Positions 8,168 through 15,743 of a stretch of DNA of 64,000 nt are shown here, one piece after another. The position numbers and the translations under genes were made by a program. Each line of letters starts with the position of its first letter. Within the stretch, counting starts at the first letter, position 1. Source of the stretch: Thalassococcus profundi (GTDB lineage: Bacteria > Pseudomonadota > Alphaproteobacteria > Rhodobacterales > Rhodobacteraceae); NCBI RefSeq assembly GCF_003344785.1, contig NZ_QPMK01000008.1:75440-139439 (forward strand). Reading direction: 5' to 3'. Under the pieces are notes generated by a model. That model was not told where the DNA came from and made no database searches. It saw only the letters and a program-made list of their open reading frames with translations.

Positions 8168-9469
8168 ATGTCACCCCCTCTGACCGGTGTCGTCGGCCTC
8201 GCGGCCCTGCTTATCCTGATCGGCCTGCGCGTGCCGGTTGCCATCGCCATGGGTGCCGTCGGGATTGTCGGCGGGGTCTATCTGAACGGCTGGTTCAGTC
8301 TTGGCTTCGTTCTGGGCTCGCAACCTTTCGTCACCTCGTCGAGCTATTCGCTGTCCGTGATCCCGCTGTTCGTGATGATGGGCGCATTCGCTTCCCGTGC
8401 CGGTCTCTCCGCCAGCCTCTATCAGGCGCTGAACGGTCTCATCGGACACTGGCGCGGCGGGCTGGCATCGGCGACCGTCGGCGCTTGCGCTCTTTTCGGA
8501 GCAGTTTGCGGCTCGAGCCTTGCCACGGCAGCAACCATGTCCCGCGTCGCCGTGCCCGAGATGACCTCCATCGGTTACGACCGGCGTCTCACGTCCGGTG
8601 CGCTCGCCGCTGGCGGAACGTTGGGTATCCTCATCCCGCCGTCGATCATCATGGTGATATTTGCGCTGCTGACCGAACAATCCATCGGCCGCATGTTTCT
8701 GGCCGGGATGGTGCCTGGACTGCTTGCGGCGGTCCTGTATATCGGCACCGTCACGCTGGTTGCCACGCTGCGCCCGGACTGGGCGCCGCGAACGCCGCGT
8801 ATCACCGGTGCCAATCGACTGGCAGCCTTGGGGCAGATGTCGCCGATCCTCGGCCTCTTCGTGGTGGTCATGGGCGGCATCTACGTCGGCATCTTCTCTC
8901 CGACCGAAGCGGCGGCTGTCGGCGCTTTCGGGGCGATCGTCCTTGCCGCGATGCGCCGCACGCTGAACCGCGAAGTGGTTCGAGACGCGCTGATTGAAAC
9001 CGCCTCGACCACCGGCATGCTTTTCATGATCCTGATCGGGACCTCGGTTCTGCAATTCTTCATCGAGACCTCCACGCTGCCGCGGATAATTGTCGACTGG
9101 ATCACCACGCTGGGACTGTCGCCGACCGGTGTGGTTGTCCTGATCCTAATTATTTACGTGATCCTGGGGTGCTTTCTCGACAGTCTTTCGATGATGCTGA
9201 TCACCCTTCCTCTGGTCTACCCGGTGATCCTTGACCTGGGAATTGACCCGATCTGGTTCGGGGTGCTTGTGGTGTCGGTCGTGGAAATCGGCCTGATCAC
9301 CCCACCCCTCGGCATGAACCTGTATGTGATCGCGAGTTCCGTGGAAGACCTGAAATTCGAAACCGTGGCGGTTGGTGTCGTGCCGTTTCTGCTGGCCGAC
9401 GTTCTGAGGATCGCGCTGCTCGTCTCGATCCCGGCGCTGTCGCTCGCCTTGCCGGAGCTGATGATGTGA
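8168..9469 (+). CDS. TRAP transporter large permease (DctM family)
   Basis: The 433-residue polytopic protein has about 12 hydrophobic segments and DctM signatures such as the glycine-rich GTLGILIPPSIIM segment and the repeat near GLITPPLGMN. It is the ion-coupled channel subunit that completes the P-Q-M set at 6625-9469. It is the last gene of the operon; the sequence after it at 9476 onward is an integrase relic on the other strand, so the operon ends at a recombination scar. It is possible that further catabolic genes were lost here. Confidence 0.92.
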   Translation: MSPPLTGVVGLAALLILIGLRVPVAIAMGAVGIVGGVYLNGWFSLGFVLGSQPFVTSSSYSLSVIPLFVMMGAFASRAGLSASLYQALNGLIGHWRGGLASATVGACALFGAVCGSSLATAATMSRVAVPEMTSIGYDRRLTSGALAAGGTLGILIPPSIIMVIFALLTEQSIGRMFLAGMVPGLLAAVLYIGTVTLVATLRPDWAPRTPRITGANRLAALGQMSPILGLFVVVMGGIYVGIFSPTEAAAVGAFGAIVLAAMRRTLNREVVRDALIETASTTGMLFMILIGTSVLQFFIETSTLPRIIVDWITTLGLSPTGVVVLILIIYVILGCFLDSLSMMLITLPLVYPVILDLGIDPIWFGVLVVSVVEIGLITPPLGMNLYVIASSVEDLKFETVAVGVVPFLLADVLRIALLVSIPALSLALPELMM

Positions 9470-9475
9470 TACGTT

Positions 9476-9640
9476 TCACGACCTGCGCAGCCAGCAGATC
9501 CTGATCCTGCTGCTCGAACATCCCGGCTCCTGCTCGGCGTTCTCGGAAAGGCGACCGTAGACGTCCATCGTCATGATGATCGACGCCTGGCCAAGCAGCG
9601 TCTGGACCTTGCCGGCACCGTTCGCCAAGACGAGATTCTG
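9476..9640 (-). pseudogene. C-terminal fragment of a phage-type tyrosine integrase
   Basis: Read on the minus strand, one frame encodes about 54 residues before a stop, including LLGQASIIMTMDVYGRLSE. This closely resembles the catalytic end of tyrosine recombinases (LGH-S---T---Y), with the nucleophile-region Tyr present but His replaced by Gln. The frame breaks just upstream, and no N-terminal or core-binding domain can be followed. It is a dead remnant of an integrase that once entered this locus, 3.2 kb outside the left tRNA-Phe fragment. Confidence 0.7.
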
Positions 9641-10169
9641 TGCTGATGGCCAGCATCATACCGAGAAAGCCCGACGTGGTGCTGCCGACGCAAAAGCATA
9701 TGACTTGCGGAACATCCGCGCTGATTTGAAGGCGTAGGCAGACCGCGACACCAGCAAGATGATGGCCGATAACCGAACCACCTCTCCGTGGCTGGGCGAA
9801 CTGAACTTTACCGGCGCATGCCCGTGGTTCGGGTCCTGAGGCCCTCGCTGATTCCAATTTGGGACGCCGAAGAGGAGTCGCTGATCCCTCACGTTTACTT
9901 CGAGCTTTCAGGCATCCGGTCAGCGCTGCCGCACAAACTTTCAACCAAACCAAACCGGCGGTGGCTCGCGGTTCGCCGCGGGGTATCTCGTTGCGGACGG
10001 AAGTATTGGTCAGCCGTTCGCGGATGCGCTCGCCGCCAGATGCAAGCGGCGTATCAAGGCCGGAGCGACCTGCGGCATCAATCCGTTCGCCACGGCGATG
10101 GCGCGGCGTGACTGATCCGCCCCAACCCACCCCTCGATAGAGGAGGTACCGGGAGCTTTCCCGACGCGA
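9641..10169. other. Gene-free stretch with decayed reading frames
   Basis: No convincing intact gene is visible. On the plus strand one frame (about 9900-10115) reads plausibly as coding, with FAAGYLVADGS and GINPFATAMARRD before a stop, but I do not recognise it and it has no start. Together with the neighbouring integrase relic this looks like a worn insertion site. Confidence 0.4.
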
Positions 10170-10868
10170 TCAGCTTGCGAGCTTTTCCTGCTGTGCGAAG
10201 GGGCTGAGGCCCAACCAGGTCTGCATCGAACGGATCAGGTCCGAAGATCCGACCAGCAGCAGCGCATCTCGGTCCACGGCATCGGCGACAGACCGCAGGC
10301 CCATCCAGATCTCCGTCATCGTCCGCAGATCGACGGTTGCGTAGAGATCCACGTCGAAGCCTGGGTCGATATGGCACAGGTCCACGGTTTCGTCGGGCTC
10401 CACGATCAGCCACCATTTGCGTTGCGACCGCGGAAGTTCCGGATAGATGAACTCGATCACCACGCGGCGGTCGGGCACCGGCGTCGTGTCGAGGTTGCGG
10501 CGCATGTCCCACATCAGCAGTTCGGGGTCGAGGTTTTCCAGCGACGGCTCGGTCTCGACCCATTTCTGACCCCACATGCCGATAGCCTCGATCACCGGCT
10601 GCAGATCCCGCCCGGCCCGGGTCAGCCGGTAGGCATCCACATCCGGCGGGTCGGTCAGCCGTTCGCGCTCGACCACGCCCGCTGACTCCAGTTCGCTCAG
10701 GCGCTTGGACAGCAGCGCCGGCGACATGCGCGGGACGCCGCGGCGCAACTCGTTGAAACGGGTCGACCCGGCGACCAGCTCTCGCAACAGGACGACGGTC
10801 CAACGGGTGCAGAGCACCTCGGCCGCCATCGCGACGGGGCAGAACTGCTTGTAGCTCGCATTGGTCAT
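10170..10868 (-). CDS. HxlR-family regulator with C-terminal SCP2-like domain
   Basis: Residues 1 to about 105 are an HxlR winged helix (CTRWTVVLLREL; PRMSPALLSKRL; YRLTRAG). Unlike ordinary HxlR proteins of 100-150 residues, this one has 232 and carries a further domain (about 115-220) resembling the SCP2 sterol-carrier fold, likely a ligand-sensing pocket. A strong AAGGAGG lies 6 bases before the ATG at 10868. It is divergent from the tautomerase-globin-cupin genes, with inverted repeats in the shared region. HxlR relatives often sense aldehydes, quinones or redox stress; that role here is inferred. Confidence 0.85.
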   Translation of the reverse strand: MTNASYKQFCPVAMAAEVLCTRWTVVLLRELVAGSTRFNELRRGVPRMSPALLSKRLSELESAGVVERERLTDPPDVDAYRLTRAGRDLQPVIEAIGMWGQKWVETEPSLENLDPELLMWDMRRNLDTTPVPDRRVVIEFIYPELPRSQRKWWLIVEPDETVDLCHIDPGFDVDLYATVDLRTMTEIWMGLRSVADAVDRDALLLVGSSDLIRSMQTWLGLSPFAQQEKLAS

Positions 10869-10923
10869 GACAAGCCTCCTTTCGCTCTCGGGTCCGGACC
10901 ATGACAGATTCGCACAGTCTCCG

Positions 10924-10969
10924 GCCAGTTCAGAACTTGTACCGGCCGCGATTCAGTCCGTGAACTGGC
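10924..10969. promoter_or_regulatory. Candidate HxlR operators in divergent promoter region
   Basis: The 9-bp inverted repeat GCCAGTTCA (10924-10932) and TGAACTGGC (10961-10969) encloses 28 bp. A perfect palindrome AGTTCAGAACT (10927-10937) overlaps its left arm. They are centred between the HxlR gene and the tautomerase gene, so one repressor could control both directions. Binding by HxlR is inferred. Confidence 0.45.
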
Positions 10970-11056
10970 GGGCGCGTCGGTCCGGCTGGCAGTCTGCGCC
11001 CATGCCGGTTGGCACCGGTAATGACGTGAACTGACTGACATGAAGGGAGAAAGACT

Positions 11057-11278
11057 ATGCCTCTTGTCGATATCGAACTGATCGAAGGTGTCTTCGACGA
11101 TGACCAGAAGCAACGCATGATCCGCGACGTGACCGAAGCCATGGTCGGCGTCGAGGGCGAGGCCATGCGCGGTGTCACCTGGGTCCGGGTGCAGGAAATC
11201 GCCAGCGGCGAATGGGCCATCGGCGGCAAGCCGATGACGGCAGAGGCCGTCAAGGCGGCGCAATCCGAACCCGCCTGA
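11057..11278 (+). CDS. Tautomerase family protein (4-oxalocrotonate tautomerase-like)
   Basis: The 73-residue protein begins MPLVDIELIEG, giving the N-terminal Pro1 catalytic base after Met removal that defines this superfamily. It is slightly longer than classic 62-residue 4-OT and ends with a Trp-rich strand (RGVTWVRVQEI). GGGAG precedes the ATG. Known reactions are keto-enol tautomerisation and, in relatives, dehalogenation or hydration; it works as a small oligomer in the cytoplasm. Here it is followed after 21 bp by a truncated haemoglobin gene, with the HxlR gene on the opposite strand, suggesting a role in handling a reactive carbonyl or aromatic product. Confidence 0.85.
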   Translation: MPLVDIELIEGVFDDDQKQRMIRDVTEAMVGVEGEAMRGVTWVRVQEIASGEWAIGGKPMTAEAVKAAQSEPA

Positions 11279-11299
11279 GAAAATCGGAAAGGAGCAGCC

Positions 11300-11701
11300 A
11301 TGACCAGCCAACTCGCCAGAGACTTGCAATCCGTGACGCTATACCAGCGTCTCGGAGGTGCAGCCGGCATCCGCCGGATCGTCGACGGGGCCGTCGCGGC
11401 GCACATGGACAACCCGTTGATCGGGCACCGGTTCGCGCCCTACGCGGACCAGCCCGAGCGGGTCGAGGAGATCAAGCGGCACACCTGCGATTTCTTCGCC
11501 GCCGGTAGTGGCGGCCCCGACGACTACCGCGGCCGCAGCATGGCCGACGCGCATCGCGGGATGGAAATCGACGCGACCGAGTACGATGCCGCTTGCGACG
11601 ACATCCTCGGGACGATGAGGGCCCTGCACTATGACGCGCCAACGCGCGGCGAGGTCGGGGAAATCCTCCAGTCCCTGAAACCGGAAATCACGCACGTATG
11701 A
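11300..11701 (+). CDS. Truncated haemoglobin (group I-like)
   Basis: This 133-residue protein opens with YQRLGGAAGIRRIVDG, the usual N-terminal helix of group I truncated globins. The proximal haem ligand is likely His85 in ADAHRGM. The distal Tyr at B10 is not obvious: the segment reads VAAHMDNPLIGHRF, and His/Gln may take its place. The globin would bind O2 or NO in the cytoplasm. AAAGGAG precedes the ATG. Its place between a tautomerase and a cupin suggests oxygen or NO chemistry linked to one small pathway, not general respiration; this is inference. Confidence 0.85.
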   Translation: MTSQLARDLQSVTLYQRLGGAAGIRRIVDGAVAAHMDNPLIGHRFAPYADQPERVEEIKRHTCDFFAAGSGGPDDYRGRSMADAHRGMEIDATEYDAACDDILGTMRALHYDAPTRGEVGEILQSLKPEITHV

Positions 11702-11746
11702 AGGGTCCGGTCTTGCGGGACCGACTCGCCGAAAGGCAGGAGAGAC

Positions 11747-12112
11747 ATGACCAAAGCCATCGAAACCCATCGCTTCGAGCGCCCTGATGACCGCCTTGAC
11801 ATGAAGGAGCGCGGCGGCATCGACATCGTGAAGACAGGACAGGGAACGACCGGCATGCACGCCGTGTTCGAGCCCGGCTGGACCTGGGAGACGGACGAGA
11901 AGCCGCTCCTCGGTCATCCCGATACCTGCCCGATGCACCACACCGGCTACTGCATGTCCGGGCGGCTGGTCGTGCGGATGGTCGAGAGCGGAGAGGAGAC
12001 ACCGATCAAGAAAGGCGATTACTTCGAGATCCCGCCGGGTCACGACGCCTATGTCGCGGGCGACGAACGTGTCGAGATGATCCTTTTCGAAGCACCGAGC
12101 GCCCAGACGTGA
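11747..12112 (+). CDS. Cupin-domain protein
   Basis: This is a single small beta-barrel of 121 residues. The metal-binding cupin motif 1 region is HHTGYCMSGRLVVRM, and motif 2 is KGDYFEIPPGHDAYV. His pairs and the final PPGH suggest a bound divalent metal. AGGAGAG precedes the ATG. It is third in the tautomerase-globin-cupin row and is followed by a hairpin at 12147. It could be a small dioxygenase or isomerase, or a binding protein; sequence alone does not decide. Confidence 0.85.
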   Translation: MTKAIETHRFERPDDRLDMKERGGIDIVKTGQGTTGMHAVFEPGWTWETDEKPLLGHPDTCPMHHTGYCMSGRLVVRMVESGEETPIKKGDYFEIPPGHDAYVAGDERVEMILFEAPSAQT

Positions 12113-12146
12113 TCGCGCCCGCACCTGGCAACGGGCGTTGTCCATG

Positions 12147-12173
12147 AAGGGCTCCTCCTCTTGTGGAGCCCTT
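12147..12173 (+). terminator. Putative terminator after the cupin gene
   Basis: AAGGGCTCC and GGAGCCCTT form a perfect 9-bp stem with a 9-base loop, 34 bases after the cupin stop. The stem starts with A-rich and ends with T-rich positions, but only two Ts follow, so it may be weak or bidirectional; the AraC relic converges from the other side. Confidence 0.6.
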
Positions 12174-12195
12174 CCCAAACGTCCACGTGCCGGGT

Positions 12196-12713
12196 CTAAC
12201 CCCTCATTGGGCGAAAACGATCGCGGTAGGCCGAAGGCGTCACGCCACAATGTCGCTTGAAGATGCGCCGGAAGAAACCAACGTCCTCGTAACCCACGGA
12301 AAGCCCGACCTGTTCGATCGACGGCGCGCCGTCCTCGAGCATCTTTCGCGCCGCGGCGACGCGCAGCATCTGCTGGTAGACTCCCGGCATGTGGCCGGTG
12401 GCCTCCTTGAACCGACGCAAGAGGTTGCGTCGGCTCATGCTTGCGACGTCGGCGAGTTCCTCGACAGGAACGTCGCGGGCAAAACGTCGCGGGCAAAATG
12501 TCCGGAGAGGTGATGCTCGGCATTCCTGACCTTTTCGTCACCGTGCGGCCGCGCCAGCGGCAGGAGGGCATAGCCCGACTGGCTCGGTCGCGGCATGTCG
12601 AGGAGCAGCGCCTTCGAGCACTCGATCGCCACGTTCCGACCGCAGAGACGCTCGACGCGGTGCAGGCTCAGGTCACTGGCGGCGTTGACACCGCCACTGC
12701 AGTAGAGACCGGC
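12196..12713 (-). pseudogene. AraC/GlxA-family regulator, frameshifted and 5'-truncated
   Basis: The C-terminal 80 residues (12196-12438) form a good AraC double helix-turn-helix (MSRRNLLRRFKEATG; GYEDVGFFRRIFKRHCG). Upstream on the same strand, in another frame, are remains of the GlxA-type domain: YCSGGVNAASDLSLHRVE, then ECSKALLLDMPRPSQSGYA. The two parts are separated by a 14-bp tandem duplication at 12470-12497, which shifts the frame by 2. The earlier PfpI/DJ-1-like half is missing. The gene is therefore inactive unless the last 80 residues are expressed alone. Confidence 0.8.
12470..12497. repeat. 14-bp tandem duplication causing a frameshift
   Basis: ACGTCGCGGGCAAA occurs twice in a row (12470-12483 and 12484-12497). 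Removing one copy restores an open frame joining the two halves of the AraC-type gene, so the duplication is the probable inactivating mutation. Confidence 0.85.
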
Positions 12714-12853
12714 AGGCTATCGCTCATCAGGCTTTTGTCTTGTGCTTGACCAATTGTGATTGAGGATTCTTCAAGACCGACGCGAGAACCATTGAAGGTA
12801 ACAAAATGCCCAGCCGAATGCAGATTAAGATTCAAATAGATCAATGCAGTGAG

Positions 12854-12905
12854 TGGTGCCCGGGGGCGGAATCGAACCACCGACGCGAGGATTTTCAATC
12901 CGTCC
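12854..12905 (-). repeat. tRNA-Phe 3'-fragment, left attachment-type repeat
   Basis: On the minus strand this reads as the 3' part of tRNA-Phe(GAA): anticodon loop TTGAAAA, T-arm GGTGGTTCGATTCCGCC, acceptor CCCGGGC and ACCA. The 5' half is absent, and only 3 of 5 anticodon-stem pairs can form, so it is not a working tRNA. A 52-bp copy with one mismatch lies at 53697-53748 in the same orientation. Such duplicated tRNA ends are typical att sites of integrative elements. Confidence 0.85.
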
Positions 12906-13106
12906 AATTCGTGTGTGATTGCATTTGCCTAGCGGCAACAGAGGCCGATGCACTCCATTGATTTGTGGCGCTTGTTAACCGTCAAAACGCAGCATCCGCA
13001 TGACACCCGCCCACGCAGAGGAACCGGTCAAAACCACGCCCCATGTCGTATCAGCGGCTACCTTCTGCCGGGGCCAGTCCTTCATAATCGCCATCGAGGT
13101 GAATTC

Positions 13107-13367
13107 TCAGGTGCGATAGGCCTTTGCGCCGACGATCGGCCCGTGTCGTGGGGCGCGCGTGGGGGCTGCATCGCGCAGAGGGGACGCCGAAACCGGAAAC
13201 ATGAGCCCGGCGATATAGGCCTGATAGAACAGACCTACTGGCGCCATCATCGGGCTTTCTTGCATTGCGTCGCCGGGGTGGTGTGTGAAGAGAGGCTTCA
13301 TCACGAGCGTCTTTATAACCACCTCGAGGGCAAGGAAAATCAGAACGGTGGCGGCGTAGTGGCACAT
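13107..13367 (-). CDS. Small hypothetical membrane protein
   Basis: An 86-residue frame starts at an ATG with GGGAG 7 bases upstream. It has a hydrophobic helix at about residues 5-20 (ATVLIFLALEVVIKTLV) and a second at about 43-60 (MMAPVGLFYQAYIAGLMF). The pattern slightly resembles the first half of DUF2177-like membrane proteins, but the polar C-terminal tail does not. It may be a truncated gene. The opposite strand is also open, so real coding status is uncertain. Confidence 0.3.
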   Translation of the reverse strand: MCHYAATVLIFLALEVVIKTLVMKPLFTHHPGDAMQESPMMAPVGLFYQAYIAGLMFPVSASPLRDAAPTRAPRHGPIVGAKAYRT

Positions 13368-13528
13368 AGCGCACTCCCGTTCGATGCGCTTGAGGGTATT
13401 CGCCCAATTACCAAAGCTGCATTGACACGCCCAAGGTAAAGCAACCACCATGCAGGCGTTGCCGGGCTGCAGTACGTGCGACCGGTTCAGCAAGTCGAAC
13501 CAAATTTTTTTACAAAGAGAAGGTTAGT

Positions 13529-15616
13529 ATGCTTCCCGACCTTAACAACCTTGAAAATTTCACAACCTGGACGACCCTTCTAGGCTCTACCGCCGGCTTT
13601 ATTGGCGTGCCTGAAGTCACCGCCGTCTTCGCCGCAGATCCGAACGAAGTGACCGTCGGTGAATTTCTTACCCTTCTCGATGCGGCGGATCAGGCGCTGC
13701 TTGAGACCGACTTCAGCTTCTTCCAGGTGCTGTTGGCCGATTTGCCGGCGACGATCGAGGACACAATCCCACCTGAGTCCCTGCCGGAAGGTTTCGATCT
13801 TCAGGAGCTGATAGACGAGACCGTCGGCCTTCTGGAGGATTTGATTGCGGAGCAGGACAGCGTGCTCTCAACGGGCTTTGCCGACTTGCAAGACTTTCTT
13901 GCGGAATTCGATCCGACGATCCTTTTGGCGGATGCGCTGTCGTCGGGATTTGGCTCAGGTGTTCCGATCGACTTTCCGTCTTTCGACGAAATTCTGCCCG
14001 AAGGCTGGGCTTCAGGCGACCCGCATCTGTCGACGCTGGACGGGGTGTCCTATGATTTCCAGGCGGCTGGCGAATACGTTCTGCTTCAATCGACCGACGA
14101 TCAAGGATTTGTCGTTCAGGCCCGCATGATCCCGGTCAACGACAATCTCAGCGTGATCAGCGCGGTCGCCACCGAGATTGACGGCGCGGCCGTGATGATC
14201 GACGCAACGGATGCCCAACCGTTGTCGGTTGGGGGGGCAGCCACGGCCCTCTCTGATGGCGGGTCCGTTGTCGTCGGCAATGGCATCGTCGAGCGCGAAG
14301 GCGACACATATACGGTGACTCATCCCGGTTCGGACGGCGTGGTGAACGAGGGCGACACGCAGATCATCGTGCAAGTTCGCGATGATCGTGTCGACCTGCT
14401 GCTGCGGCCCGGCCAGGAGTTGCTGGGCAATCTCGAAGGTCTGCTGGGGGACGGTGACGGCAATCCCGATAACGACGTGGCCCTGGCCGATGGCACAGTG
14501 CTCGCCCGTCCGTTGGCTTTCGGTGATATCTACGGCCAGTTCCGGCAGGATTGGCGCGTCACCACTGAGACGCAGAGCCTATTCAGCTACGATGCGGGCG
14601 AAAGCCTTGATGGCTTCTACATCCCGGATCAACCGTCCGAGGAAGTGACTTTGGACACCCTGGATCCGGCCGCGCGCGCCGATGCCGAGGTAGCTGCGGA
14701 GGCGGCAGGTCTTGTCCCAGGCACTGAAGCCTACGAAAATGCCGTGATCGATTTTGCCCAGACCGGGGATATGAGTTTCATCGACTCGGCACTCAATCTT
14801 CCGGTCACCGAAGAGGGCACGGCCGCAGATGACATCATGTTCGGCGGTCTGGGCGACGATTACCTGTCCGGGCTCGGTGGCAACGACAGGCTTGAAGGGC
14901 GCGATGGGGATGACAGCCTTGTCGGTGGCGAGGGCGACGACGGCCTTCTCGGCAAGGACGGCAACGACATCCTGATCGGCGGTCCCGGCAATGACCGTCT
15001 TCCGGCCGGCGCTGGCAATGACACCTCTTACGGCGGCGAAGGCAATGATCGCCTTGGCGGCGGTGATGGCGACGACTATATGGACGGCGGCAACGGCCAC
15101 GATGGTGGCGGTGCCGGACCCGGGAACGATACCGTGATGGGCGGTGCGGGCAATGACACATTCAATGGTGGCTATGGACGAGATCTGATCGATCTGGGCG
15201 ACGGCGACGACCGGTCCGGTGCCAGCTTTGCCAATGACACGATGTTCGGCGGTGACGGCAACGATTTGCTGACCGGCGGGCATGGCAATGATGAAATCCA
15301 TGGCGAGGCGGGCGACGACACGATCAATTCCGGCCTGGGCGAAGACACGGTCAGCGGCGGTGAGGGGGCCGATACCTTCATCTTCAACGCCCTGTTCGGT
15401 GGCGGTACGACGGTGATCGAGGATTTCGAGGATGATGTCGATGTCATGCGTGTCACCGGTCTGCGCAACCCCCCTGATCCGTTGGGACGACTCGACATCA
15501 CGGACACGACTTATGATGGACAAGAGGCAGCGACGTTCTCCTACGGCGATCATACAGTGATTGTAGTCGGTGTCAGCGCGTCGGGTCTGACCGAAGCGGA
15601 CTTCCTGTTCTCGTAG
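13529..15616 (+). CDS. Secreted VWD-domain RTX calcium-binding protein
   Basis: The 695-residue acidic protein has no N-terminal signal peptide. Residues 1-155 are a helical acidic region. About 160-300 is a von Willebrand type D-like domain beginning GDPHLSTLDGVSYDF. About 430-620 contains some 15 glycine/aspartate nonapeptides (GGxGxDxLx) that form a calcium beta-roll. The C-terminal DTFIFNALFGGG and following region are typical for type I secretion. Known behaviour: folding outside the cell on calcium binding. No type I exporter genes are nearby. Nothing enzymatic is visible; an adhesin or surface-layer role is likely. The 5' flank is AT-richer than the gene. Confidence 0.88.
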   Translation: MLPDLNNLENFTTWTTLLGSTAGFIGVPEVTAVFAADPNEVTVGEFLTLLDAADQALLETDFSFFQVLLADLPATIEDTIPPESLPEGFDLQELIDETVGLLEDLIAEQDSVLSTGFADLQDFLAEFDPTILLADALSSGFGSGVPIDFPSFDEILPEGWASGDPHLSTLDGVSYDFQAAGEYVLLQSTDDQGFVVQARMIPVNDNLSVISAVATEIDGAAVMIDATDAQPLSVGGAATALSDGGSVVVGNGIVEREGDTYTVTHPGSDGVVNEGDTQIIVQVRDDRVDLLLRPGQELLGNLEGLLGDGDGNPDNDVALADGTVLARPLAFGDIYGQFRQDWRVTTETQSLFSYDAGESLDGFYIPDQPSEEVTLDTLDPAARADAEVAAEAAGLVPGTEAYENAVIDFAQTGDMSFIDSALNLPVTEEGTAADDIMFGGLGDDYLSGLGGNDRLEGRDGDDSLVGGEGDDGLLGKDGNDILIGGPGNDRLPAGAGNDTSYGGEGNDRLGGGDGDDYMDGGNGHDGGGAGPGNDTVMGGAGNDTFNGGYGRDLIDLGDGDDRSGASFANDTMFGGDGNDLLTGGHGNDEIHGEAGDDTINSGLGEDTVSGGEGADTFIFNALFGGGTTVIEDFEDDVDVMRVTGLRNPPDPLGRLDITDTTYDGQEAATFSYGDHTVIVVGVSASGLTEADFLFS

Positions 15617-15628
15617 TCCATCAGCAGA

Positions 15629-15676
15629 GACCAGACGGCGATCAAGTGAGCCGCTGAGGCTCGTTGCCGTCTGGTC
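15629..15676 (+). terminator. Large nested stem-loop after the RTX gene
   Basis: GACCAGACGGC (15629-15639) pairs with GCCGTCTGGTC (15666-15676). An inner stem GAGCC/GGCTC lies inside the loop. It starts 12 bases after the stop codon. The length fits a terminator or mRNA-end stabiliser; no clear T-run follows. Confidence 0.65.
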
Positions 15677-15743
15677 ATCGGCCTTCCGGTCATCTCGGAT
15701 TCATCGTGGAAGAACTGAAATAGCCGCTTCCGGGCCAAGTGCT

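Noticed and set aside
12854-12905. A functional tRNA-Phe gene
   Set aside because: The 5' acceptor strand and D-arm are missing, and only three anticodon-stem pairs form, so it is a fragment; the same holds for 53697-53748.
12948-13439. 163-codon frame on the plus strand
   Set aside because: No ribosome-binding site or domain; the minus-strand frame there has a better start and hydrophobic helices, though it is also weak.
14815-15370. CRISPR-like or satellite tandem repeats
   Set aside because: The periodicity is 27 bp (nine codons) with variable bases, explained by RTX nonapeptides within one gene; there are no unique spacers.
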